Counted from the first letter of the stretch, positions 50,017-62,411 are shown. The stretch is DNA of 64,000 nt from Antennarius striatus (GCF_040054535.1 NC_090782.1:19065001-19129000); one strand, 5' to 3'. Notes: a model not told the origin generated them from the sequence alone. Translations and numbers: made by a program.

Positions 50017-50404
50017 TTATCATGGAACATCAAAGAGTCGGTAAGGTTTGGGATAGAGAAAGGTAGTTAATTTAAACTCCAGACTGGGAGGAGCGGAGAA
50101 AGAAAACCTTTGCAGGATGGATGTATGAAAGAGGAATAACTCCATCCTGGCCGGCTGCTCCTCAAGACACACACGTTTACCTGAGGATACACAGTCCAAC
50201 AGTTGAGTTTTGTGTATTCATACAGTTATAACAAATAAATACTGATTTTGAAAGAACTATGACATAAACTAAGAACTGAAACATTAGCTGAGAAACCAAC
50301 CTTAACCTGCAGAAAAAAGAAGGAAGGCTTCTCTATTCTGAATTTTGTCATCCTGGTCAGGGAAATGTGGAGTTTCCCACATCAGTTCATCATATAGGAC
50401 TGAG
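50017..50404 (-). pseudogene. P450 pseudogene fragment B (exons 8-9 only)
   Basis: An exon 9 relative (50017-50180) keeps the splice acceptor and frame but has a 12-bp deletion relative to copies 1 and 2, and reads RVCLEEQ instead of RVCLGEQ in the heme loop. The exon 8 relative starts with the correct donor at 50307 but lacks the ATGTTGAGGATTGAAGGTGT segment. It stops abruptly at about 50404, where gypsy-type sequence begins. Exons 1-7 are absent. It cannot encode a P450. Confidence 0.85.
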
Positions 50405-50439
50405 AGCACCAACGGGGGGCCCACCCAACACAGAGGATC

Positions 50440-51600
50440 TACAGCTGGAGAAAGATGTTGAGGTTTTTGTGGACTGTGGTGTGTCTTGTATCCCTACCAC
50501 AGTCAAGAAGCTAGGGGAAATCCAAATGGCTCAGGAAGACAATGAAGTTTGCAAACCGGTGACATAAACTGTCATACAGGCTGTGCAAACTTGACCCTGA
50601 GTTTAAGTCATACTGACAAGACAGAGCAGGCTTTCATCTTGCTCTTGGCCTTCTCATGAAAGGATAAAGACTTGTTCTTCCACCGCATTTGATAACAGAT
50701 TTTCTATGGCAGCTGCCCACAATACATCAAGGGATTTCTAAATGCAGGGTCAGAGTGAAGTAGTCAGTGTGGTGGTCTGGTATCTCTGCACCGATAGCTC
50801 AAATGGTGGAGATCCGTTAGCCATGTCAAAAAACACCAAATGCATTACAGAGAACCACTAGTGTTCACCGGTGTCCCAGATCGATCTTGGCGAAGGGTCG
50901 GTATGGATCTCTTCGAGTGGTAAATCATCGACTATTTTTCATGATACATTTATGTTTGACCCCCCCCCCCCCGCTGCCACGATCGCACAAATTTCCCCAC
51001 TGTGGGACAATAAAGGTCTTTTATTATTTATTATTATTAGAGCTAATTGTTGAGCTAATCTAATAGAGCCAATTGTTTGTGCAATTTCCTCCGTGATTAA
51101 TAAAGTATCTATCTATCTAAAGTCTATGTCGGCTGACTTTACTATCAGAGCTGTGGTCTTTGCCAGACACCGAACTGCAGAAACTGGGGTGTGCGATAAC
51201 TGGCCAAAGATTTCTTGAGTTTTTCCAACAGTTTGCAAAGAAGTATAGGTTCACACAGCACAAGCACCCCATGCTATCCTCAAGCAAATGGAGAAGGAGA
51301 GCAAGTGATGCAAACCGTGAAGAATCTGTGGAAAAGAAACAAAGATCTCGGGAGATCACTGTTGGCATACAGAGCCACCCCACTGGAGCATGGGTTCTCA
51401 GCAGCACAGCTACTAATGGGGAGAAATCTGCACACCTCCACACCCCTCCAGACCACTCACAGAGTTCATATCAGGGTCAGAAGGTCTGGATCACAACAGA
51501 AGGAGCTACTAGATCAGTAAAGCAGATAATGCAGATCCACCCAAAATACCTACACCATCTGTGCCAGCAACAGCACTGGTGATACAATACAGGTCACAGC
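50440..51600 (+). mobile_element. Ty3/gypsy retrotransposon pol remnant
   Basis: Discontinuous plus-strand fragments match the gypsy RNase H-integrase region: LGEIQMAQEDNEVCKPV (about 50510), REPLVFTGVPDRSWRRVG then DLFEW (about 50850-50920), and the clearest block CYPQANGEGEQVMQTVKNLW followed by LLAYRATPLEHG and AAQLLMGRNL (51257-51430), all typical of the integrase core and its C-terminal part. Stops and frameshifts separate the blocks, and retroposon tails interrupt it at about 50960-51115. No LTR was identified. It is a dead genomic copy. Confidence 0.85.
50955..51117. repeat. Two nested retroposon 3' tails
   Basis: A poly-C run and AATTTCCCCACTGTGGGACA then ATAAAGGTC lead into (ATT)n near 51020-51040. 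GCAATTTCCTCCGTGATTAA then TAAAGTATCTATCTATCTA follows at 51080-51118. Both resemble 3' ends of fish LINE/SINE retroposons and interrupt the gypsy remnant. Confidence 0.6.
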
Positions 51601-52252
51601 ATGCCCTGAAACCTCCAGACAGACTGAATGTTTCATTAATCTTTGTAGAAGGGAATGTGCATATTCTAGTTTGTAAGACTATATGCCAAATTATATTTGT
51701 TTTTTTAGAAGAAGTAAAATGAGTTTAGGAGTAAGAAGAAAGAAATGACACAGGATTAATTAAAATTTTCCAGTTTATTTTCTTTGGGACGATTTTGGAA
51801 TTTAGTGGGGGAGGAGTATTATAATGTGGATGAATAGTTAATACTTTTTCATGCCTCTATGTGGAGACAATGCATTTACATAGGTGATCTTACACTTTGT
51901 CCTTGGAAAAATGTTATACAAATGACATCTTCTGTTAGAAGAAAAAGTTATCTAAGTTCCAACAACCTGTGCGAATACATTATTGTTAAAATATCAGACA
52001 TGAAGTGGAAACGCACCAATGTTCTTTTGTTTTTCTCAAAGAAAGGTCATTTTTGGAATTAATGTTAGTTTATGTTATGTTATGTTAATGTTAGTTTACA
52101 TTCTATGACTGCTTATGACCCAATAGCCATCACCATTGAAAACTAAAATTGAGCATAATTTTTATTTATTACCAGATTCAAGGACTTGAATAATGTTTTA
52201 TTTTGTTGTGATTTAGTGAATAGTGACAGCTCTGTTTGGGACAGTCAATGGT

Positions 52253-55200
52253 TTATCGTGGAACAGCATAGAGTCGGTAAGGTTTGGGACAGCGAGTAGC
52301 TGCTAATTTAAACTCCAGACTGGGCTGCTCTCCATCAGATGCTGAGAAAGAAAACCTTTGCAGGAGGGAAGTGAGGAAGAGGAATAACTCGATTCTGGCC
52401 AGCTGCTCCCCAAGACACACACGTTTACCTGAGGATATACAGATGAGCTTCACATAGTCATACAGTTACAACAAATACAATACTGAGTCTGATAGAACTA
52501 AGACAGTAAGAAATGAAACATTAAGCGAGAATCCAACCCTAACCTGCAGAAAAAGGAAGGAAGGCTTCTCTATTCCGAAATTTGCCATCCTGGTCAAGGA
52601 AATGTTGAGGGTTGAAGGTGTGTGGAGTTTCCCACATCAGTTCATCATGTAGGACTGAGTTCAATGTAGCCAAGATAATGGTGCCCTAAATAAACAGCAC
52701 TCAAGAAATTAATAAATAAACTGATCTTTTTCGTTTTTATCAGAGTGGAAAAACGAAAGATGAATATTTAACTAATATCTACCAGTGATAGCAAAAAAAA
52801 CCCCCATGTCTGTAGGACGACATTCCCTCACATGTGTTATGTACCTTTGGGATTGTGTATTTGTCCACCGTGGTGTCTTTGCCAGCCGAACGGACCACAT
52901 TGAGAGGAATAATGTTGGCCATTCTCTGAATTTCATGGATCACTGCATTTGTATAGGGAAGGTTTTCTCTGTCAGTCACAGACGGCTGTCTGTTTGAACC
53001 AACAACAGAATCGATCTCAGCCTGGACTCTCTCTGAGCACAATGAGAACAGGGACAAAGATTGGAGGCAAATGTGGATTTTATACAAATCAAGCCCAGAT
53101 GGTTACAGAACTAGCGAGCAGAGGTTGAGACAGATGTCACTCATGCACATATATACACCTTGTATGTGAGGATAGTAGATCATGTAGAGCAGGCCCCAGT
53201 GTAAAGTAGTGGCAGTAGTTTCAGTTCCAGCAACAAACAGGTCCAGAGTGCAAACAAGCAAATTCTCCAAATCAAAACCAGATTCTTTATCATCCTTCTA
53301 TCAATAAAACAAAAGGCAGTTTCTGGCTCAGCTTGGTAATTTATTATTGTTTATTTATTTTTTGATAAAATTCAAAGTGAAAGAACGGCTAAAAACACAT
53401 CACCTCTCCCATTTCCGCGAGGAAACAGTCAATATAGTCTCTGGGTGAGGAGGAGTCTAAGGTTTCCTTGTGCTCTCTGATCTTGACTTCAAGATAGTCA
53501 AATACCTTTTTGATCAGTGTAAACATCCTCTGGTGAGGTCCAGGCAGCCTCTTCATCAACCAGGGAAATATGTTATAAACCTACAGAGTATGAAGGTTTT
53601 CTCAGGGTTAAACAACAGGTCACAACATGAACGCAGACACAGGCAGGTACACCATTGTTCAACAAACTCTTGTCTGTTTCACTATTTCTCACTGGATTTT
53701 CTAAAAAATTTACTCAATTCCAAGCGTATGACTGTATGAGAAAATCACCACTTTCAAAAAGATGACAGAGTTCAGCTTCTTGTTTAAATGAGGCTTACCT
53801 GTATCCAAACATTTCCCTGCAATTGCATGAATTCATTCACAGACCGAAGAATCTGCAGGAACTGCTCGTCAGTGTATTCAAAGCGATGGCCGAACACCAG
53901 GCAGCAGATGACGTTGGAGACAGCATGGTTCAGTTGTGTCTGGGCATTAAAAGGCTTGCCTACAAAATAAAAATAAATGGATAAGATACACCTGCCTTAT
54001 AAAGTCAACAACCCAAAAAGTTAAGTGCTAAGTAATAGTTTTCTGTAATAAAAATACAGTTTGCCTTTCTGAAGGGCAAATGCTTCTATGAGATACTGGC
54101 ACTCCTGCTGGATGGACGCCTCCAGACTCTTCTTTCCAAGACCAAAGTTTCTGAGTGTATGAAGAGCAAATCTCCTCTGCATTTTCCATGGCTTGCCATT
54201 TGATCCCACCAAACCTTAAAAAAAACAAAAAACAGCAGCAATGGAGCAGAAATGAAAAGAAATAAGTGTAACGTGAAAACATAACACTGACCATTAAAAT
54301 CTAAATGTAAAGAAAAAAACCAACTTTATTACCTTTATTCCCAACAACTGCCTCAAAGATTGGTATGGCAGGGCGATCTATAAAATCATCTCCTCTTTGA
54401 ACCAGAGCCTCTCTCAAAAGCTTGTAGCCATTAATGACCACAACTCTTCCACCGAAGAGACGAAGACTGAAAACGTTCCCATATTTCTCTGCAAACTGAA
54501 ACAAAGGAGGCTGAGATTTTAGTTTAACACTGAGTTCAAATCTTCTTGCTGAGGTTAACATGGACCACACTGGTATTTGACAACGACAAACACCGTCTTA
54601 TCTACTGCAGATAAAATAAGAGCATGGCCTAGTGGCCAATTGTTCAAAGAGTCATGATATGAACAGAGAGAACAGGGGAACCTCGCAATATTGTTAGTAT
54701 CAAGGTGAAGTGTAAATGACATTTATGTTTCAAAGGTAAAATAAGGTAAAATAATAATAAAGATAAGGGAAGCTTCAGATCAAGGGTGCTCAATACATCA
54801 ACCTCAATCTACTAGTCGATCGAAAAGCTAGTGTAGGTAGATTGCATGACAATAAAAAATAGACTATCAGTTAACAGTCAGATAACATCTCAATTTTCTT
54901 GAACCTAGGTCACTGTGCATGAGCAAACAACTGTGCTTTGCCAACAAAACAAACTAGCTTCTGAGTTTTAGCCATCCTTTTTTTTTTCTCTTGAATTCAA
55001 GAGCTGGACCTAGTAAGAAGACAAAAACTTACCACTTTTACTGCTTGGATTGGGAGGAATTTTATTCACTATGACATTTCCAAAGTGCATTTGCCTCATT
55101 TGCCTGTCTACCATTTCAATGCCAAAGAAGGGAAATGTTAAGTGGAATTTTCGGACTGCTCATAGAACTACAACCCTGGCTGATTCCATTCAGACCAAGT

Positions 55201-56042
55201 CATCAGAGTAAGCTCAGGAAATCACAAAAAATGTACATTGTTAATTGGTTTTGTGTTGTGCAGTATGGGCTCATGCGGATATGCAAGGTACGGCAGTGGC
55301 TCAGCGGAAGAGTAAAACGTCTTGAAGACAGGATCGCCCAGCCATCAGGGGTTCGAATCCCGCTCCCGCCAGAAGAACCATCGAAGTGTGCCACAGCCGA
55401 GGCGCCCTTGAGCAAGACGCCGTCCCCCCTACAAGAAGCTCATTGGGGCGCGACCCTCGTACGCAACCCGTCACTCTGTCTCCTCGTACTTCTGTATGTC
55501 CTCTCTATACTAACTGCATGCCTACGGGCCCCTAGTGTGTGCTGTGTTCTGGGGCCTGTAACCACTGTGTGTGTAATTAACACATACAGTATATGTACAT
55601 GTGAAGTGTGATGTGTAAAAAGAATTTCCCCAAGAGGGACAGTTAAAGTAATGGTTATTATTACATCAACACACATTTTACATATAAAGAATTCTTTATG
55701 TATTTGTAAATATGTTATGCATTTTTTTAGTAGGTAGATCATTTTGACGTGGTCATTGTATAAGAAGCTGGCATGCTGAAAAAGCGTGAGGACCACTGCT
55801 TTAGATAATTCCTTCACTGATGGGTGTCATCCTAGACATACCTCTGTGAACTGCAGGTGCAGTCTGCTGGGGTCGATGCGATGTAGGTCGCCAATGAAAG
55901 GAAGAGACCTCGGTCCAGGGGGAAAGTTCTTTGGGGTTGTGCTTTTCAAAATACGAGTTAACAACAGAAAAACACAGACAAATAAAGAAATAGTCCACCT
56001 GTCTATCCACTCCAAGCCGAGGATACTGTATACCGACTCCAT
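52253..56042 (-). CDS. Cytochrome P450 family 2, CYP2J/2N/2P/2AD-type, copy 2
   Basis: A second intact P450 monooxygenase. Nine exons join in phase: 55842-56042, 54333-54495, 54065-54214, 53799-53959, 53404-53580, 53159-53297, 52845-53032, 52544-52685, 52253-52428 (498 residues). Seen: N-terminal anchor ([17 protein letters not shown]), [16 protein letters not shown], a basic helix-C region WKMQRR, canonical I-helix [18 protein letters not shown], and heme loop [11 protein letters not shown] with the cysteine near 445. Exon sizes equal those of copy 1 except exon 2, which is 9 bp shorter (VVGNKG versus AVGTVGNNG). The GC donor of intron 3 is shared with copy 1 and fragment D. The start ATG (56040-56042) aligns with the copy 1 start. 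It arose by tandem duplication; orthology to named CYP2 subfamilies is open. Confidence 0.94.
55289..55665 (+). mobile_element. Second tRNA-derived SINE type in P450 copy 2 intron 1
   Basis: Starts GGTACGGCAGTGGCTCAGCG, has B box GGTTCGAATCCCGC in a tRNA-like 85-bp head, then an unrelated body ending AAAAAGAATTTCCCCAAGAG plus GGACAGTTAAAG and a TTATTATTA tail. It differs in head and body from the SINE at 32516-32876, so it is a separate family. Confidence 0.75.
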
Positions 56043-56537
56043 TTGTTCTTTTATCAACGCACAATAATTTTGCTCCCTGTCACAGAGATTGATCAGATAA
56101 AGCTTTCATTGCGAGGGGTGAAAGTGTAAAGGTAGTGTCCGGTCTGTGTCTGACTCAAAAATAAAAGCACAAAACGGACAATAGTGATTTTAATTCAATC
56201 AAGCCTAAAAAAAATTACTCTTTTTTCACAATCTAAAATCTAAAATCTTCAGAAAATGAAAAACAATATCCCATATCTGCACCTTTATCTGAATCTGCAC
56301 CTTTATCCATATTACATGAATCATAATTGGTTCTGAGAGATTGTTTGTAAGCGGAATTGTTCGTAACTCCTTATTTATTAAATTTCAATCTAAAATCTCC
56401 ATTTAAGGTCATTTAAATGTCAATACATTCATATAATTGAGCAATTTGATTTTTTTACTACCTGATTCATGGACTTGAACAATATTGATTTATTTGACTG
56501 TGATATATAGATGACTGTGTTTGGGACAGTCAGTGGT

Positions 56538-57646
56538 TTACCGTGGAAAAGCACATAATTGGTAAGGTTTAAGATAGCGAATTCCTGCTAATTTTAACTC
56601 CAGACCCTAGTGTAAAGTAGTGGATGTAGTTTCAGTTCCAGCACCAAACATGTCCAGAGTCGAAGGTTTTGTATGTGCTCTCTGATCTTGACTTCAAAAA
56701 AATGAAATACCTTTTTCATCAGAGTACACATCCTCTGGTGAGGTCCAGGCAGCCTCTTCATCAACCAGGGAAATATGTTATAAACCTACAGAGTATGAAG
56801 GTTTTCTCAGGGTTAAACAACAGGTCACAACATGAACACAGACACAGGTAGGTACACCATTGCTCAACAGATGTGGCATTTAAAATACAGTGCAGTTAGA
56901 CATCTGGCAGCTGAATGACATGAATTTAAAAAAGCATATTATGGGACCTTTAAATGAGGCTTACCTGTATCCAGAAACTTCCATGTAAATTAATGAATTC
57001 ATCTAAGGTCTGAAGAATATGCAGGAACTGCTCATCAGTGTATTCAAAGTGATGACCAAACACCAGGCAGCAGATGACGTTGGAGACAGCGTGGTTCAGG
57101 TGTGTCTGGGCATTAAAAGGCTTTCCTACAAAATCAAGACAAATGAGATAAGATACTCATTGCATAAACAGTTAATTTTTAGTAATAATTTTCTAGTATA
57201 AAAATACAGTTTTGTGCCTTTTAGAAGGGCAAATAGTTCTATGAGATACTGGTACTCCTCCTGGATGGACTGCTCCAGACTCTTCTTTCCGACGTCAAAC
57301 TTTCTGAGTGTATGACGAGCAAATCTCCTCTGCGTTTTCCATGGCTTGCCATTTGAGAACGACAAACCTTTGAAGACAAAACAACAACATTGGAGCAGAA
57401 ACGAAGGGAATTACGTGTAATAGTATCGCTTGACGCTCACCATTAAAATTTAAATCTAAAAAAAGAAAACTTTATTACCTTTATTCCCAACAACTGCCTC
57501 AAAGACCGGTATGACAGGACGATCTATAAAATCGTTTCCTCTTTGTACCAGAGCGTCTCTCAAAAGCTTGTAGCTATTACAGTAATGACCACAACTCTTC
57601 CACCCAAGAGACAAACGCTGAAAACATTTCCATATTTCTCTGCAAG
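56538..57646 (-). pseudogene. P450 pseudogene D, mosaic of exons 9, 6, 5, 4, 3, 2
   Basis: A fragment of exon 9 (56538-56604) is fused without intron to a fragment of exon 6 (56605-56660), which runs straight into exon 5 (to 56787). Exon 4 (56965-57125), exon 3 (57218-57367, GC donor kept) and exon 2 (57479-57646) follow in normal order. Exon 2 carries a 5-bp insertion in the GTCATTAATGGC region that shifts the frame. Exons 1, 7 and 8 are missing. Deletions and the frameshift make it non-functional. Confidence 0.88.
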
Positions 57647-59107
57647 CTGAAACAAAGGAAGGAGACTGACATTTCAGTTCAACACTGAGATCACATCTTC
57701 TCTCTGAGGCTGATGTGGACCACTGCTCCAAGTATAACATTAATACAGTATGTTCCCTTGACAAAATTTTAATTACATTGAGCTTTGACCATGTAAAAAC
57801 CTATAATGTCTTATCTACAGGAGAGAAGGTAAGAGCTTGGCATAGTGGTCTAGTATCCAAAATGTCATGATATGGATAGAGAGAACATGATAAAAAACTT
57901 TAAAGAGGAACTTCACAATACTGATAGTATTAAAGTTGCACTTCAGAAAATTCTAACTTCTGCAACCCCTAATTCCATCTCGATCTCATTGATGACATTT
58001 TTAGTGACTGTCCACGACTTAGTTCTCTCTTTAAAACCATGACAAGCTTTTAAATTTACTGTCTGCACGTAACTGCTGCTGCTGATGTTTTTTAGGGCGA
58101 CCACAATACCCATAAAAGGCTTAGGGCAACCACAGTTTTCATCATGCCAATTTCACAACTGCCATTTTTGCTGTTTATGATGTTTAAAGTTCACAATATC
58201 AAACTAAAGTAAAGCCTGTAAAATCATTCAACTTTTTGGTGGCCTTGAACCTTCAACAAATATTTACACAGTTTCAGACTAGTTATTATTATTTTCACTT
58301 GCCATTAATATTCAGAAAATAAATTTTTTTGATCAAAGTTTGTTTATGTCTGGTGGATCAAACTGACCTTGATTATTTTGTTATTGAGAATTACTGACAC
58401 CATTGCTTTTTGCCATAGATTGACTCCGTAATGAGGTTTTTATTTCAGAGGTGAAATAGTGACATGTAAATAGCTGGACGAATTAAAAATAGGGTTATCA
58501 TTATCAGTAAAGAAATGGATATGAAATGTATTTAGTTGAATTTGCATACTGGCACTTTTGGAGAGGCACAGAAAAACCCCATGGTGACACCTTTTATAGA
58601 CGTCACACAATTACGTCACAGAGCAAAACCAAGTGTTCCATTTACACACTGGAATGAACATCATTTATAACACCACAGCTAGAGAAACAAAATACAGAAA
58701 CACACTAATACACTACTAGATGTTGCATCACCTAAATCGTATGTAACACAGGTTATTTTCCGTCAGTGACAGTGATATAATGAAACAAGTGTCTTTGTTT
58801 ATTTCCACTATAATCACACAGTTTTGAAAACAGCTTTACCAATACTGTGTGGAATGTTCAAGCGTTAATAAGATTCATACCTGTTAATCATCTTTCCAGA
58901 TTATGTGCCTAACGCAGCAGACTTGTATTTGATTTTTGCATTTTTTAAAGAGTATGCACTCTCACCGCGGAGATTGCCTTTGGAGCAAGACAGAGAACGC
59001 CCTCTGCAAATCTTTTACTTTGTCTTCTACAACAGTCTCAGCCTCACAGTGAAATGGGACTCACAGGAATTACCGGTACCTTACGCCGCTCAAGCAGATC
59101 TCCTAAT
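57647..59107. other. Intergenic between P450 cluster and glycosyltransferase
   Basis: No P450 exon 1 for fragment D is visible here. About 58880-58940 contains TTATGTGCCTAACGCAGCAG followed by ACTTGTATTTGATTTTTGC, which recurs in altered form at 62425-62465. The 5' untranslated part of the glycosyltransferase probably starts in this region. Confidence 0.45.
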
Positions 59108-60607
59108 ATGTTCAGGTATTTATTAATATCTGTTGCTTTGAACAATGTAAAAATTAAATTTTAATCCCAATGAAAAGAAACTTCAGAGACGTGTCATAAT
59201 AAAATATGCACCATGTAAGTTATAGACTACATAAACGTGGAGGTGGTGGAGTATCATGTTTAACCAGTGACTGACTAGTTGGGGTATTCTGTGCATCTCT
59301 TGTGTTGTTCTTGACATGAGAATGTTTGGGCGGTCTGGCAAAATCGCAAAAGAAAAAATGTGTTTTCTGTATTTCAAGGTTTATTCACCTCATCATTCCT
59401 CTATGTAATAATTTATGTCTGTGCTAATGAGAAAACTTCTTTCTTTTCCGACTGCAGATTTAGAAAGTTGCGAAGATTCAAAACAAGATTTTTCCTGCTG
59501 CTTTTGGGAACTCTTCTCCTCTTTGTTTGGCTCTTGAAAAATCCTGGAAAGACAGTTGTTGTCCAAAACATGGGAGAAGACAGTCAAGTCAAGACACCCA
59601 AAATCAACTCCTATGTACGCTCTTGGCCATCATGTCAACAAAATACATCTGTTCAAAATATAACCGACTTGAACACTCTTCCTAATAATATCCAGGACTT
59701 CCTTTACTACCGTCACTGTCGCCACTTCCCCATGCTGCTGGACCTTCCAGACAAATGTGGAGGACCTGATAAATCAGCAGAGGTCTTCCTTCTGTTGGTG
59801 GTTAAAAGCTCTCCTCTGAACTATGACCGCAGAGAGGTGCTGCGCAAAACCTGGGCTAAAGAGCGGTTACACAATGGCGTGTGGATTCGAAGGGTCTTCA
59901 TATCAGGAACGTCAGATTCAGGTTTTGAGAAAATGAGGCTGAACAAACTCCTGGAGCTGGAGCATGGTGAGCACAGTGATATCCTCCAGTGGGACATCAT
60001 GGACACGTTCTACAACCTCACCTTGAAGCAGATGCTCTTCCTGGAATGGATGGAAAGAAACTGTCCGAATGTTCGCTTCCTGCTGAATGGTGACGATGAC
60101 GTCTTCGCCAACACAGACAACATGGTGGAGTTTCTCCAAAGCCTCCAGGATAATGATGGAGGAAAACACCTTTTTATTGGCCATGTGATCCAGAATGTGG
60201 GGCCCATTAGAGAATCATACAGCAAGTATTTTATCCCGGTACAGGTGCAGGAATCAGAAACATATCCCCCCTACTGTGGGGGTGGGGGCTTCCTCTTGTC
60301 TGGCTATACAGCTTCAGTGATATATAATATGTCAAAGTCTGTGTCCCTTCTTCCCATTGATGATGTTTACATGGGGATGTGTCTGGCCAAAGCAGGACTT
60401 GGTCCAACTTCCCATATCGGTGTTAAGACAGCAGGACTTTACGTTCCCTCCAGCGTACTCGATAGATACGACCCTTGTTTTTTCAGAGACGTTTTACTGG
60501 TACACAGATTTCTTCCAGCTCACTTGTACCTTATGTGGCACCGAATCAATGATCCTAATCTCAAGTGTTCTCAAAAGAAAAGGTTTCAGCTGCATCAAAT
60601 TTGGTGA
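59108..60607 (+). CDS. GT31 beta-1,3-N-acetylglucosaminyltransferase, B3GNT3-like
   Basis: Golgi type II membrane enzyme expected to add beta-1,3-GlcNAc to galactose-ended glycans (core-1 or poly-N-acetyllactosamine extension). I join 59108-59115 (ATG TTC AG, donor GTATTT) to 59458-60607, giving 385 residues that begin MFRFRKLRRFKTRFF: a basic cytosolic tail before the anchor LLLLGTLLLFVWLL. Without this 8-nt exon segment no ATG precedes the anchor except an in-frame read-through of the intron from 59360. Seen: YRHCRHFP, FLLLVVKSSPLNYDRREVLR, KTWAKER, LLELEHGEHSDILQWD, the metal-binding NGDDDVF, NVGPI, YCGGGGFLLSGYTA, PIDDVYMGMCL and LLVHRFLP, all as in B3GNT3. Other B3GNT members remain possible. 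The catalytic domain is a single exon, usual for this family. Confidence 0.88.
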
Positions 60608-61127
60608 CTGAGTTTCATGATTTTTTTCATTTTTGTCATTACATTGAGATTGTGAAAGAACGTAAAAACCCATTTTTATTCTTAGTTAAAAAGGTCTGGA
60701 CTGTTTCCCTACTGCAGCTGTTTAGTGAAACACTATGTTGGTAAATTCACGGGTGTGCAGAAATAAGAAAGGGAGATGATGCCGTAGTCACAGATTTGTG
60801 GAATAACTGGAGCTAAAAATCAGGGGTGATATGTCCCAAATAACTGATGATCAGTCCACATGAGCACAGGGACACATGGCATCATTGTCTGATCACGCTA
60901 AAGCTGTTTTTCTAGTTTGTCTTCCTGTTTCTGTGCAGCTGGCGCTCAGTTCAGTAGAGCAATGACATTCATTGCATAGGACATTGCACTGTTTGCAAGG
61001 GCAACTTAAAGTATAACAGCATCTTAACAAGGGCTGACACGAACTCATAAAAGAACAATACCAGAGTAATTCCAGTGAGCGATAAACCCCAGACTGATTT
61101 GGGTAATCTGGGATGTGTCTGATAAGA
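60608..61127 (+). other. Glycosyltransferase 3' flank
   Basis: AT-rich non-coding sequence following the stop codon. No strong AATAAA was seen close by. Confidence 0.4.
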
Positions 61128-61350
61128 TAAGATAAGATAAACCTTTATTTGTCCCACAGTGGGGAAATTTACAGGTTTGCGGCAGCAGTAGCCAGAGAGA
61201 ATGGATGAATAGGATAGATTAGTAGACGAGGGGTTCAGTCAAACATACATACATACATACATACATACATACATACATACATACATACATACATACATAC
61301 ATACATACATACATACATACATACATACATGCATACATACATACATACAT
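61128..61350. repeat. Retroposon tail with (GATAA)n and (CATA)n
   Basis: Four GATAA units lead into ACCTTTATTTGTCCCACAGT followed by GGGGAAATTTACAG, the inverse of the tail motif at 50970-51010. A (CATA)n array of about 110 bp follows at 61242-61350. Confidence 0.85.
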
Positions 61351-61689
61351 ATATACAGACAGACATATTAATGTACAATTTACGATTTACAATTTAAAAT
61401 CAATATCCTGAAATTTTTTTTTCTGCAAATATTGATATGCATGATATATGTATTGCACAAGTAAATTGAAGAATACATTGGAATAATAAATAATTTTGTT
61501 ATGGGGAAGTATCTCCAGTGCTTAATTTAATAATAACATATATGAATTCAAAAGTATTTGATGAATAATCAACAAACACATTTTCATCCCAGGTGACCAA
61601 AAACCCCAGATAATCATTCTTCAGTGGACGGGCGTACAATGCAAAACCTTTTATGAAACTTTTCACAGAAGAGCCCTTTGGTTAATTTA

Positions 61690-62048
61690 GGTACAGTACA
61701 GTATAGTATAGTATAGTATAGTATAGTATAGTATAGTATAGTATAGTATAGTATAGTATAGTATAGTATAGTACAGTACAGTATAGTATAGTAGAGCATA
61801 GTATAGTATAGTATAGTATAGTATAGTATAGTATAGTATAGTATAGTATAGTATAGTATAGTATAGTACAGTATAGTATAATATAGTATAGTATAGTATA
61901 GTATAGTATAGTATAGTATAGTACAGTATAGTATAGTGTAGTATAGTACAGTATAGTATAGTGTAGTATAGTACAGTACAGTACAGTACAGTATAGTATA
62001 GTATAGTATAGTATAGTATAGTATAGTACAGTATAGTATAGTATAGTA
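61690..62048. repeat. (TATAG)n pentanucleotide array, about 360 bp
   Basis: GTATA/GTACA pentamers repeat with an exact period of five and scattered A-to-G or T-to-C variants such as GTACA, GTGTA and GAGCA. The lack of stops on the minus strand is only a by-product of the repeat. Confidence 0.97.
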
Positions 62049-62411
62049 GAGCATAGTGTCTACAACGGATAGAGCGGTTGATGATGAATGAATGAATTTA
62101 CAACTGGGAAATTTCCAACAATTTACAACTGCGAATATAAGGAGTTCTGCATTCCCGTCTTTCTATATGTCCTTCGACCGAGGACATATAAAATAGAAGT
62201 ACGAGTGAGATCAAAATATTTCAGTTCTTTTTCTTAAATAAAAAGGCATGATGATCTGATTTCAGGTACCATTTGTCATTGACTGAAAAAAATTTTTCTT
62301 CTCGGCTATCAAAAATTCTGTCTTTAATCAACCTCTGGAAAGGATCTATCAACAGATCATTGAAGTATTTTTAGGAGGCTCTTATTTAATTTCTCACAGA
62401 GCTATGCCTGT

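Noticed and set aside
61614-62054. 146-codon minus-strand frame rich in Tyr-Tyr-Thr-Ile
   Set aside because: Produced by the stop-free TATAG pentanucleotide repeat.
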